Position numbers and translations under genes: made by a program. Positions 11,786 through 22,574 of a stretch of 64,000 bases of DNA are shown here, piece by piece. Source of the DNA: Boesenbergia rotunda (lineage: Eukaryota; Streptophyta; Magnoliopsida; Zingiberales; Zingiberaceae); assembly GCA_024364735.1 (NCBI GenBank), contig JAGFNQ010009487.1, positions 62,001-126,000 on the forward strand, read 5' to 3'. The stretch's first letter is position 1. Each line of letters opens with the position of its first letter. Below the pieces are notes generated by a model. That model had not been told where the DNA came from. It saw only the letters and a list, made by a program, of their open reading frames with translations, and ran no database searches.

Positions 11786-13185
11786 TTATTTGAGGATCAC
11801 CCTTAACCATATAATATTTTGACCTCTTCCCCCAAGTTGGATTACATATTTTATCCCTAAAGCCTAAAATACTTTCTCCAAACCTCACCCCTAACTACTG
11901 ATAATGGTTTTGTAGAAATCCAAATATGGGAGGTCAGCAAAACCCACTGATGGAACTAAACTAGACCTATAACTTTGAACAAAATTATAATTTGAGGTTT
12001 CGGACACCTAATCTACATTCTCCAACCTGAACCCTAACTACTGATAATGGTTTTTCAGAAATCCATATATGGAAGGTCCATCAGTGGGTTTTGCTCAAAA
12101 CCCACTGATGGAACTAAACTACACCTATAGTTTGGGAGAAAATTATAATTTGAGGTTTAGGACACCTAAAATACTTTCTCCAACCTCATCCCTAACTGTT
12201 GAAAATGCTTTTTCACAAATCAAGATATGGGAGGTCCATCAGTGGGTTTTGCTCAAACCCACTGATGGAACTAAACTACACCTATAGGTTTGGAAAAAAT
12301 TATAATTTGAGGTTTCCGACAGCTAAAATACTTTCTAGAACCTCAACCCTAACTACTGATAATGGATTTTCAGGAATCCAGATATGGGAGGTCCATCAGT
12401 GGGTTTTGCTCAAAACCCACAGATTGAACTAAACTACACCTATAGGTTTGGAAAAAAATTATAATTTGATGTTTCTGACACCTAAACTACTTTCTAGAAC
12501 CTGAACCCTAACTACTGATAATGGATTTTCAGAAATCCAGATATGGGAGGTCCATCAGTGGGTTTTGTTCAAAAACCACTGATGGAACTAAACTACACCT
12601 ATAGTTTTGGAGAAAATTATAATTTGAGGTTTAGGACACCTAAAATACTTTCTCCAACCTCATCCCTAACTGTTGATAATGTTTTTTCACAAATCAAGAT
12701 ATGGGAGGTCCATCAGTGGGTTTTGCCCAAAACCCACTGATGGAACTAAACTAGCCCTATAGCTTTGGAAAAATTTATAATTTGAGGTTACTGACACCTA
12801 AAATACTTTCTAGAACCTGAACCCTAACTACTGATAATGGATTTTCAGAAATCCAGATATGGGAGGTCCATCAGTGGGTTTTGCTCAAAACCCACTGATG
12901 GAACTAAACTACACCTATAGTTTGGGAGAAAATTATAATTTGAGGTTTAGGACACCTAAAATACTTTCTCCAACCTCATCCCTAACTGTTGAAAATGCTT
13001 TTTCACAAATCAAGATATGGGAGGTCCATCAGTGGGTTTTACTCAAAACCCACTGATGGAACTAAACTAGCCCTATAGCTTTTGATAAATTTATAATTTG
13101 AGGTTTCTGAGACCTAAAATAGTTTCTAGCACGTCAACCCTAACTACTGATAATGGATTTTCAGAAATCCAGATATGGGAGTTCC

Positions 13186-13860
13186 ATCAGTGGGTTTTGA
13201 GCAAAATCCACTGATGGACCTCCCATATCTGGATTTCTGAAAAACTATTATCAACAGTTAGGGATGAGGTTGGAGAAAGTATTTTAGGTGTCCATAACCT
13301 AAAATATATAATTTTTCCAAAGCTATAGGTGTAGTTTAGTTCCATCAGTGGGTTTTGCTCAAAACCCACTGATGGACCTCCCATATCTGGATTTCTGAAA
13401 AACCATTATCAACAGTTAGGGATGAGGTTGGAGAAAGTATTTTAGGTGTCCATAACCTCAAATTTATATTTTTTCCAAAGCTATAGGTGTAGTTTAGTTC
13501 CATCAGTGGGTTTTGCTCAAAACCCACTGATGGACCTCCCATATCTGGATTTCTGAAAAACTATTATCAACAGTTAGGGATGAGGTTGGAGAAAGTATTT
13601 TAGGTGTCCATAACCTCAAATTTATATTTTTTCCAAACCTATAGGTGTAGTTTAGTTCCATCAGTGGGTTTTGCTCAAACCCCACTGATGGACCTCCCAT
13701 ATCTGGATTTCTGAAAAACCATTATCAGTAGTTAGGGTTGAGGTTGGAGAAAGTATTTTAGGTGTCCTAAACCTCAAATTATAATTTTGTCCAAAGCTAT
13801 AGGTGTAGTTTAGTTCCATCAGTGTGTTTTGCTGACCTCCCATATCTGGATTTCTACAAA
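13186..13860 (-). repeat. 158-bp satellite, inverted block
   Basis: Four 158-bp units run in the opposite orientation (register at 13384, 13542, 13700 and 13843 on the minus strand). The switch of orientation falls inside one copy of the 34-bp hairpin at about 13186-13219. Confidence 0.9.
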
Positions 13861-14140
13861 ACCATTATCAGTAGTTAGGGGTGAGGTTTGGAGAGAGTAT
13901 TTTAGGGTTTAGGGATAAAATATGTAATCCAACTTGGGGGATGAAGTCAAAATATTATATGGTTAAGGGTGGTCCTCAAATAATATTTTTATTTCAGGCC
14001 CACGCTGGCCTGAATTGTCTTCTTTCAGGCCCACCGTGGGCCTGAAATAAATGTATTTCAGGCCCACGTTGGGCCTGAAATAACTTTATTCAGGCCCACC
14101 TTGGGCCTGAAATAAAGTTATTTCAGGCCCGACGTGGGCC
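13830..14140 (-). repeat. Right arm of the long inverted repeat
   Basis: This is the inverted partner of 9985-10300. It differs by only a handful of substitutions and single-base indels over about 300 bp. Confidence 0.85.
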
Positions 14141-14275
14141 TGAAATATCTTTATTTCAGGCCCACCTCGGGCCTGAAATAAATTATTTCAGGCCCAGTGG
14201 GCCTGAAATAAAGATATTTCAGGTCCTCGTAAATTTGTGAAAATCATCCGAGGGCCTGAAATATTTGATAAAAAA
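13990..14275. repeat. GGCCCA palindrome array 4
   Basis: Eight or so palindromic units lie upstream of ULP1 gene 2. The inner part is shared with array 2 in inverse orientation; the outer units (14140-14275) are unique. Confidence 0.88.
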
Positions 14276-14797
14276 CAAATTCCTCTAATCCCTCTAATTT
14301 TCAGGTTGATTTGTGGAAAATCAGATAAATATTTGAGAATTAAAAATTTCCTTTTAATTTTGATATGTGTTATATATTTGAAATACAAAAAATATACCTA
14401 AGTTATTTGTAAAATAACTGTAAAAAAAAAGTTACCGTTTAGGGCCTGAAATCCTCTATTATCAGGCCCAGCAGTTAGTGAGCTATATAGGGTCCTTGGG
14501 TCCCTAGTGGTAAGCAATCGTCTCGTAGATCGTGATTTGTTGCCTATAGCTTTGAAGTTAGCGTGCTTACCTCCATTGGAGTTGTGGTGGCCGACATCCT
14601 CTTCATCGGACTAGTCGAAAGGTACGTAACAAAATTTTTTATTTTTTTCATTTCAGTGTAGTTTTTGCTTCTGACCTAGGGTTACCGATTGTTGCCACTC
14701 AATGACCGAATGTGAGGATACCCTTGACGAACGAAATCTAAGTGTCATTTTTGCATCAGTTTCGCATAATTTTTGTTTGATGGTTCCTAAGTTCGGG
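14276..14797. other. Upstream region of ULP1 gene 2
   Basis: AT-rich sequence follows array 4. One isolated half-palindrome lies at about 14440-14470. The reading frame of gene 2 is open from 14702, 96 bases before the start I prefer. No clear TATA box could be assigned. Confidence 0.4.
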
Positions 14798-17698
14798 ATG
14801 GCTCCGAAAAGATCATCTTCAAAGGAAGCTGCTGCTAAAAATTCAAAGAAACATCAAGGTCCTGGGAGAAGTCATGGGAAAAAACAACAACCACAACGAA
14901 AAATCAAATTGCCAAACCAGTATATGAGTTTTGCCAACAGAGGTCGAACTAAACGAATGAACTGGAAAAGTAGCCTTTGCCATTTCCAAAATTTTATAGA
15001 TTCTGTTCCACCCACACCAGCACAAGAACAATTGCTTCGACAAACACCCTTTTCATGGGTCCTCGACCTCCCCACTAGTTCTTGTGTAAGACCTCAGGTT
15101 CAAAATATGTTTGATAATTGGGATGAAGAAGAAAAGAGCTTTGTGTTCCATGGGAAAAAACTCAATTTCACAAAGGTTGACCTATCACTTATTCTAGGGC
15201 TACCTGACAATGGAGAGGTAATCCAACTTGATTTCAATGAGGCCTCTAGCCCACTGTACAAGGAATATTTTGAAGATTCCAGTTGTTCTGCAAAGCATTT
15301 GGAGAAACTGATAACGAAGTCTACATCCAATGACAAGCTGTACTGTCAGATGTATATACTGTATTTTTTTTCCACAGTTCTTTTTTGTGGTACAAGCAGC
15401 ACACTTCCCATTCCAGCAATGTCACTCATTGATTGCGTTGATGATTTTGACAATCTACCAAACTATAATTGGTGCAATGCTCTGTACAATTTCATGGCTC
15501 CTCAGTTGGAAGCCATTGGAAAGGAGGTCACATTGAGGCGTACAACACATGTAGGTGATACAAGCCAACCGGCCAAGGCTCCCTTGCTCAAGGGATTTCC
15601 AAATATTTTGGCTGTAAGTTAGAGTGCATCTGCCTGCTAATATATGATATGATGGATACTAATTACTGAATATAATCATGTTGCAGGTTTGGGTTACTGA
15701 ACATATTAGTATTGCTGCTCCTCATCATCCTCATAGATTGCCAAGAATTCTTCGGTGGAATTGGCCTAAGGCTCATGTAGAGAGTATCAAAAGGATGATC
15801 GACCGTGTGCCAACAAATTTAATTCTGGTTGATTTAATCCCATTTGATATAGAACTGGATTTAGTACCTCACTACTCTCCTCCAACTGAACCACTTGAGG
15901 TACACAGTGAGGTATTAAAGCAGGCAACCGAAGGAAGCCAGGCTGCAGAAGATAGACTACAGGCCTTAGAGAAGGAAAGCTGCAATGAATGTATACAAAA
16001 GCAAGAACATATTGATACCTTACAGCAACAATTAAATGTAGCTCTTAAAAGTTTGGAGGATGTAAAAATTGAGTTGGCAACAGCCCTCAGGGACAAGGAT
16101 CAAATAAATGCTCAGAGCCATAGACTACTTGCTGAAAAGGATTCCCTGGTCAAAGAAAAAGATGAAATAATTGCTCAGAAGGAGACAATAATTGCTGATA
16201 AGGATTCCCAGCTTAAGGAGAAAGATGATCAGTTGAAAAGAATGATAGTTGATCAAGATATAATCAAAGATAAGCCTGACGAGACAATCCGACAACTGAG
16301 TATACAATTAGAAAGCAAAGGCTCAGATGACCCTCAGCCACTTCCAAAAAAAATAAAATTAACTCAGGTAAGACCACCCAACGAGGACAAAGGCAAAGAA
16401 AAAGAAATTGTTCAGGATGAGGACGAGGATGAGGGAGAGGATGAAGCTGAAGATGAGGAGGCTCCTGCCCAATCAATGTCACAATCTACATCGCAAACAA
16501 CACAATCTGCAACCTCTACTCAAACAAATTTATCTGATCAACAAGTTGCTAAAGGGAAAGAACTCCAAAAGGTCAAAAGCAACATCTTGAAGAAAGCCAA
16601 GGCATTTTTTAAGAAGAATAAAGATGCGGAGATTGCAGAAACATTATTAAAGCTTAGTAAATTAAAGTGAGTTAGTTGCTATTGCGGTTGCATCTATTTG
16701 TAAAACAATGATGGTTATTGTCATTCATTAATAAAATTTATTCATTCACTTTTAAATAAGGTGCTTACATTATGTTGATGTAGGTATCAATTGCAACCAG
16801 TATGGTCCAATGGGACCTTTACATTAGATATGCAATCATTTTTTACAATATTTGATTGGAATGACTACACCTCCGGGGATTGCATAAATACTTACTAGAC
16901 TATTATTGTAAATGAAGCCAAATCCTGTAACTCACCTTACCACCCCTCCATATTCTGTGGGGTGGGTTTTGAGGTAAGTAAATTAGCAACTTAGTTTATG
17001 TTTATTTTATAGGATTGAGTCAACTAACACTTCCTTTTTAATAAACATAGGAATTGTTTGAGGTGATACATGCTGCAGCATTTGAACAAACAATTGCTAC
17101 TGATACAAATAAGCCAATTAGATATATCTTCTGTCCTCTAAATAATGCAGATGATCACTGGCATCTATTGATTATTGACCTGGAGGAAAGTAGTTTCCTT
17201 CATTATAATTCTCTCGGCGCCACAGAAGGGTACACAGCCAAATATGAAAAAACTGTAAGTTTTCTATTTGATATATAAACGTTTACAAAAACTATGTGAT
17301 GAGCTAGAATTTTGACTAATGTAATTTCTATGTAGGTGGCGTTTTTTAAAAATTTGAACTGGTCATATTATTTGAATTGGAATAAAGGTTTGCCAGAAAT
17401 ATCGGGGAAAGAGTTTAATCAAATTGTAGTACAAGGACCCACCCAAAGCAGATCGTAAGCTAATGTTTTTTGTATTTTGGTTTAACACTACCTAATCTTT
17501 CATGCTTGAATTTATATGCTAACAACACTGACTCATAATGCTTGTTTCAGGTTGGATTGTGCTTTCTTCATCATGCGATTTGCTGAAAGTTTGGTCTTTC
17601 AACGCTCTACCAATTTTAGCCAAAAACAAATGAAACCTTATCGTTTTCAGGTGGGATACAAAATAATGAGAGACAAGTTCTGGAAGCAAACTCTGTAA
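14798..17698 (+). pseudogene. ULP1-like (peptidase C48) gene 2 of the MULE, one in-frame stop
   Basis: Exons: 14798-15613, 15687-16666, 16784-16973, 17051-17254, 17336-17454, 17551-17698; all have GT-AG borders and phases that join correctly. An ATG at 14702 is also in frame, but 14798 gives a start (MAPKRSSSKE) resembling gene 1 (MSGKRSVGGS). Exon 1 encodes a basic leader and the DUF1985-like globular region. Exon 2 encodes a long coiled coil of repeated EKD/KEKD phrases, an acidic block and a Ser/Thr/Gln-rich tail. Exons 4-6 encode the protease, with His in DDHWHLLIIDL, its Asp, Gln in GPTQ and Cys in SLDCAFFIMRF. Only the TAG at 16896-16898 interrupts it. The function of transposon ULP1 proteins is unproven; SUMO or SUMO-like deconjugation in the nucleus is the family expectation. 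Confidence 0.85.
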
Positions 17699-17892
17699 TT
17701 TTTTGTTTTGTTGCTACAATCCATATATGTAAGTGTAATGACAAACATTGTATATTTGTAGTTATAATGTATGTAATTGATATTGAAATCAATGGAGCAT
17801 TTCTTTCGATCCATGGTTTTTTTGTAATCTATAATCTTTAAACTGTAATTGTTGTCAATTACATCAATAATTTTTTAGGGAAGTATTTTGAT

Positions 17893-18405
17893 TTCAGGCC
17901 CACAGTGGGCTGAAATGACATTATTTCAGGCCAGAGGGGCCTGAAATGATTTATTTCAGCCACACTGGGCCTGAAATGCTAGTATTTCAGGCCCAAGAAG
18001 GGCCTGAAATGATTTTTCAGGCCTATCTGGGACTGAAATGAGTTATTTCAGGCCCAGCTTGTTTTTTGTATCTCTAATCTTTAAACTGTAATTGTTGTCA
18101 ATTACATTAGTAATTTTTAGGGAATATTTTGATTTCAGGCCCACGGTGGGCCTGAAATGACATTATTTCAGGCCCAGAGGGGCCTGAAATGATTTATTTC
18201 AGGCCCACACTGGGCCTGAAATGCTAGTATTTCAGGCCCAAGAAGGGCCTGAAATGATATTATTTCAGGCCCTATCTGGGACTGAAATGAGTTATTTCAG
18301 GCCCAGCTTGGGCCTGAAATGAGTTATTTCAGGCCCACACTGGGCCTGAAATGCTATCATTTCAGGCCCAAGCTGGGCCTGAAACATATTGTTTCAAGCC
18401 CACGC
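17893..18405. repeat. GGCCCA palindrome array 5
   Basis: This is the longest array, with about a dozen units. It contains an internal direct duplication: 17830-18060 resembles 18063-18310, including a shared non-palindromic lead-in (taaactgtaattgttgtcaa). Confidence 0.9.
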
Positions 18406-19058
18406 CTCTGGTTGCAAAAAAATTATTTACAGTATGATTAAATTTTTATACGCCAATCTTTTAAATAAATGAACATGTTGTGACCACATTTTTAAAAGAT
18501 AAACAAGAAGGAGAGTACCTAAATACACATTGCACACCACAATTGAATTCCATTAACATCAAAACCTCATATTATCAGAATTTGGCACATCAGGAGGTTT
18601 GTATGATGGACCTAGCATATTTGGATTTTTCAAACCTCATTATCAGTTCTCAGACTTTACCTAATTATTGGTATTTTAGCTAGGATATACTATTTTTCGT
18701 CTCCAAACAAAGTCCTAATTATTATCTAAAACTGTGTTGATACAGTATCAGTTGGTACACAACACTCATTTAACAAAGCAAAAATCAGAGGGGGTTAAAC
18801 AACAGATTTTCAGAAAACACAGGACTTCAGGACTTCAAGTTCCTGAAATAACATTATTTTGGGTTTACAAATGATACGACTTCGATTCTGATATATTCTG
18901 CTTATAACACAAGGTAAAATGTATCATAATATTGAAATACTTCTATAAGTCACAACATTAACAACTAGTTTTTTTAAAGAATACTATACATTCAGTTATC
19001 CTCCTTACAAAATAAACACTTCCATCAGAACATTTCTGCAATTCATAAACCAATTAAC
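18406..19058. other. Spacer between array 5 and the transposase
   Basis: This is AT-rich and convergent between ULP1 gene 2 and the transposase. It contains a diverged copy of the satellite phrase (atgatggacctagcatattt near 18602). No gene is supported. Confidence 0.45.
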
Positions 19059-21194
19059 TCAAGACCTTGGGGCTGGCGGCATTCTACATGTCCTTTTATT
19101 ATGGCCAAGTTGTTTGCACCGGCTGCATTTAAGTTTCACCTTGCCATTGTGTCTTGACTCAATCCGTGCGTTCTTTCGTCTACCAGGCTGCACAAGGCTA
19201 CGGGGACATCGAACTGTAATGTTGTTTACTCCACTAGGCCAAAACTGCTTGCTTCTACAAGGGTAAATACGATCCATGTAAACCCACTTCCAAGTTTCAG
19301 AATAAAAATAATGCTCACAATATCGGAGTGTATCGATATTCCTGTGAACTATTACAGCTATAGCATGTGAGCAAGGGAGTCCTGAAATTTAAAACTCCCC
19401 ACAATGACAAAAGTTTTTTTCCAAATCAACAATGTATGAAGTGCCCCATGTTTCTACCTCCATTTCTGATTGAGAGTAAGGGTGAACCTTATAAGCTCTA
19501 GCTTTCCCTCTCCTTGATTCCATTTCTTTTGTAGCATGAGGTGTCAAAGCAACATGTCATTTGGAAACTTCCTCTCTACAGTTATAGAACCATTGAGCTA
19601 CCTTTCTTCTTGTATTATCAATTAACCTATTTATGGGAAGCTCACGTGTAGACTTAAACAAAGCATTCAAGCTCTCCACATAATTCGTGGTAAGCATTCT
19701 GTACCTTCTCCCAGTAAAGTGTGCATTTGCCCACCTTTTAGGGTCAATGTTCTGAAGCCACTTATGAGCATCTGGATGTTTTTCGAGCATTGTCTGCATT
19801 ATCATATCATATTGGAGTGTTGTGTTGGCTCGTGCTGCTGCCCAAAACAAACCTACACCAGCTCTACTTCCAGTATCAGTTACCATATTACAAGACATGT
19901 GGTGGCAACAAAAAGCATGATGCGCGTTTGTGAATACTTTTCTGACTGCTGATATAATGCCCCGATGTCTATCTGATACTATGGTGAGTGAGTGATCATC
20001 AACAGCAAAAAACCTCTTTGTATGATCCAAAAACCACTCCCAAGCAGACCCACATTCTACTTCAGCTATTGCAAAGGCAACTGGGAGAACATTGTCATTA
20101 CCATCAATCGCCGTTGCAATCAACAATACTCCTGGATACTTTCCTCTTAGGTGTGTCGCATCAATTCCGATAAGTCTACGCAAATAAGACCTGAACACCC
20201 TTCGGCAAGCACCAAAAGCCCAAAAACACCTCTAGAACTGATTGTCACCATTCGTGCATAGTGCCACATAAGTTTCAGGATCTCTAGCTCTTAACTCACG
20301 CAGATATTGTGGGAGATCTCTGTATGCCTCATCATAATCTCCAACAACCTTTTTCAATGCTTTCTCCCTAGCTATGTATGCTTTTCTGTATGATATCGTC
20401 ACTCCAAATCTAGCTTTAATATCTGAAATAATCATACTTGGTTTGTATTGTTCATTATGAAGAAATTGCTCTTCAACAAATGATGAAGAGCATGCATGAT
20501 GATCAGCACTTTCCCTAACACTTCGACATTGGTGTTCCTTTATATATTTTGTAATAGTGAACTCTACTTCCCCCCTTCCTACTACTCTCCATGTACATGG
20601 TTGGTTAAAACACACTGCTTTAACTCTGTTTTTCCGGGTGTCAACTGGGTTATATCTCATATGCTTAACCATCGCATGTTTAATAAGTGCATTCTTGAAT
20701 TCTTCTCTAGATGGAAATATCTGCCCCACAAAAAATTCATGCTCATCTCTTGCCTCTAGCTCTCGAATTGGCCCAGCAAGCAATCGAGAATTCAAAATAT
20801 ATGGATCTTCAGCTAATGGAAACTCCTCCTCTAGGTCACTGTACTGATCTGGGGGGAATTCATATTGCTCAATCTGCATATCATCAGCTTGGAATTCTAG
20901 TACACTTGTACTGGGTACAAATTCTTCTGCATTCCGGATTTCAATTTCTTCCTCCCCACTCCAGGTTGGCTGAAAGATTTCAACTACTCTTGTAGAAGAA
21001 TTCAAACCCTCATCTTCTAAATTATTTGCTTCTTCATTTAGATCAATTGCCAAATTCCTTGTAATGCTATTATCACCATACTGGGAAGATAATGGAATAT
21101 TATTACTAGTTATTTCTAATCCTTTCCCCGTAGCCACATTATCATCAAGAGTATTCCATATCTCAGAGAGAATTTCGTCAACAATATTATCATC
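19059..21194 (-). pseudogene. MuDR/MULE transposase of the large element, interrupted by stops
   Basis: The minus-strand exon opens at a splice acceptor near 21195 and ends at 19059. In order it encodes an acidic N-terminal region, a MuDR-type DNA-binding domain (NPCTWRV-like core: CFNQPCTWRVV with EHQC), the MULE DDE domain (D in GIDATHL at about 20162, D in VSDRHRGI at about 19973, E in NYVESLNAL at about 19676), a SWIM zinc finger (CHCGEF...CSHA) and a C-terminal CCHC knuckle (CSRCKQLGHNKRTC). Three in-frame stops interrupt it: TAG at 20232-20234 (the relative at 35279 has CAG), TGA at about 19557, and TAA at 19389-19391 (the relative has CAA). A first coding exon upstream of the intron was not identified with confidence. 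The enzyme would bind the inverted repeats and cut in the nucleus; this copy cannot be translated whole. Confidence 0.9.
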
Positions 21195-21244
21195 CTTGAA
21201 AAAAATTATAATTAACTTTATCAAACTTTGAAATTGATAATAAA

Positions 21245-21620
21245 GGCCCTAGGAGCCCCTGAGGACCTGAAATCATTTGATTCAGGCCCAGGGATTTGAT
21301 TTCAGGCCCTACCAGGGCCTGAAATCATTTTATTTCAGGCCCAGGTCGGGCCTGAAATAAAATTATTTCAGGCCCAGGCAGGACCTGAAATCATTTCCTT
21401 TCAGGCCCACTCCGGGCCTGAATCATTACATTTCAGGCTCAGGGAGGGCCTGAAATCATTTGATTTCAGCCCCTCCCTGGACCTGAAATAAAATAAATTC
21501 AGGCCAGGTCCTGGGAGGGCCTGAATTTCTTTTATTTCAGTCCCTCCGAGAGCCTGAAACAAAATTTTTCAGCCTCTCCTATTGCCTGAAATCTAATGAC
21601 ATCATGCACTCTCAGGGCCT
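21245..21620. repeat. GGCCCA palindrome array 6 (5' intron of the transposase)
   Basis: About nine units use centres such as aggccctaccagggcct and cccaggtcgggcc. The array lies immediately upstream of the main transposase exon, in the position held by array 7 in the second MULE. Confidence 0.88.
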
Positions 21621-21739
21621 GATATCATGTAATGCATATCACCCTAAGCCTCCTCCAAAATAAAAATAGTACAAAGAGTTTAACTTGATTAAAACTATAT
21701 CTGATACCATATCAAAGATGACAATCATACGTACATTCC

Positions 21740-21832
21740 TATTTCTCTTAGTTACCAATCTGTTGTTTCCTTTTTCTCCTTCGACAACCTATTTTGTTGC
21801 TTCCTTTTTCTCCTTCGACAACCTATTTTCCT
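21740..21832. repeat. Tandem duplication of about 37 bp
   Basis: The phrase ctttttctccttcgacaacc occurs twice in succession. The second MULE has one related copy in inverse orientation near 34690-34725, so the duplication is specific to this copy. Confidence 0.75.
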
Positions 21833-21945
21833 CAGGTGCTTTGGTGATGAATCGAGTTGTGCAAGGAAGCAATATATACATACATTCGTGATCATTCGAC
21901 TTGTGCAAATCATTTCACATATATATATTGGCTGAGAAAAATTCG

Positions 21946-22150
21946 ACTGCTACCCATCCGAACCACAAATTAATATTTTATTGATAAAGTAGTTCGGTTG
22001 TCTCGAAAATATGTTTGATAAAGTCATTCTTTGGCGGGAGGGGTATAAAAGTAACTTCACTATATAGGATGCGCCCTTTGGTATAATAGAAACCATGGTA
22101 CTCCTTTCGGTAATTACGAATAGTTGGATACGCCCTTTGGTAAATTGCCG
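21946..22150 (-). repeat. Right terminal inverted repeat of the MULE
   Basis: This is the reverse complement of 5172-5376 with about five mismatches. It ends ...aaattgccg directly before the duplicated tatcacttt. Confidence 0.92.
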
Positions 22151-22159
22151 TATCACTTT
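22151..22159. repeat. Right 9-bp target-site duplication of the large MULE
   Basis: Exact repeat of 5163-5171. Confidence 0.92.
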
Positions 22160-22574
22160 TATTATTAGTTTTCTTTTGTGAAAACTTCAGGTCTTGAATG
22201 ATCTAAATATTATAAAAAAAAATTATTAATTACATAGATTAACTTGACAAAATGTTCACATTAATATAATTGCAAATGCAAACAATGTATTGGCTATCGT
22301 GGTTTTTAACCAACCCATCTACCAATGATCAGGTGGATGATCTCAAAATTGAGATATGTGGAATTGTTCATAGAAGCACGCTTAAAAGTTTCAACTAAAA
22401 TTTTCTCAACATAAATGATTTCAACCTGGAAGTGATATTATTAACTTAGAAGATATTAGCTAAGCCTGCAATATTTAATAGCTCCATTGATTTTGATACT
22501 ACAAAATCCTGCAATTTTCAAGCGACTCGGGATGCCGAGTTATATAACTCGACTTTGGCCGACTCACAAGAGCA
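22160..22574. other. AT-rich intergenic sequence
   Basis: No coding, RNA or repeat structure is visible between the MULE and the solo LTR. Confidence 0.45.

Larger units (their letters stand above)
9350..13186 (+). repeat. 158-bp satellite, forward-oriented block
   Basis: Units of about 158 bp are arranged head to tail. Each contains the hairpin CCATCAGTGGGTTTTG, a 3-base loop, and its complement, followed by a conserved tract ending in a ttttcagaaatccagatatg phrase. Starts at about 10445, 10603, 10761, 11077, 11235, 12385, 12543 and 12859 show the 158-bp register. The block is interrupted by palindrome arrays at about 9985-10145 and 11590-11785. Open frames of 65-77 codons recur in every unit because 158-bp units often lack stops in one frame; they are not genes. 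Confidence 0.9.
5172..22150. mobile_element. 16,979-bp MULE carrying two ULP1-like protease genes and a transposase
   Basis: The element is bounded by near-identical 205-bp inverted repeats and an exact 9-bp target duplication. Reading left to right it contains ULP1-like gene 1 (5678-8952, plus), a 158-bp satellite block (9350-13860), ULP1-like gene 2 (14798-17698, plus) and a MuDR-type transposase (21194-19059, minus). Six arrays of a GGCCCA palindrome are spread through it. MULEs pairing a Mutator transposase with ULP1-like sequence are known in plants (KAONASHI in Arabidopsis, CUMULE in melon). This one has long inverted repeats, two protease paralogues and an unusual internal satellite. 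Every gene has in-frame stops, so it is probably non-autonomous, although its edges suggest recent movement. Confidence 0.93.

Noticed and set aside
10445..13843. A dozen similar 60-77 codon frames with the phrase NPLMELNYTY, on both strands
   Set aside because: They recur every 158 bp with the satellite unit, share no start context, and change strand where the satellite inverts. They are by-products of a repeat without stops in one frame.
9350..13860. CRISPR-like regular array
   Set aside because: The whole 158-bp unit is repeated with no unique spacers, and this is plant nuclear DNA inside a transposon.
14484..14545. tRNA-like stretch (ccctagtggtaagcaatcg)
   Set aside because: A box-like start only; no B box, no cloverleaf and no acceptor pairing could be drawn.
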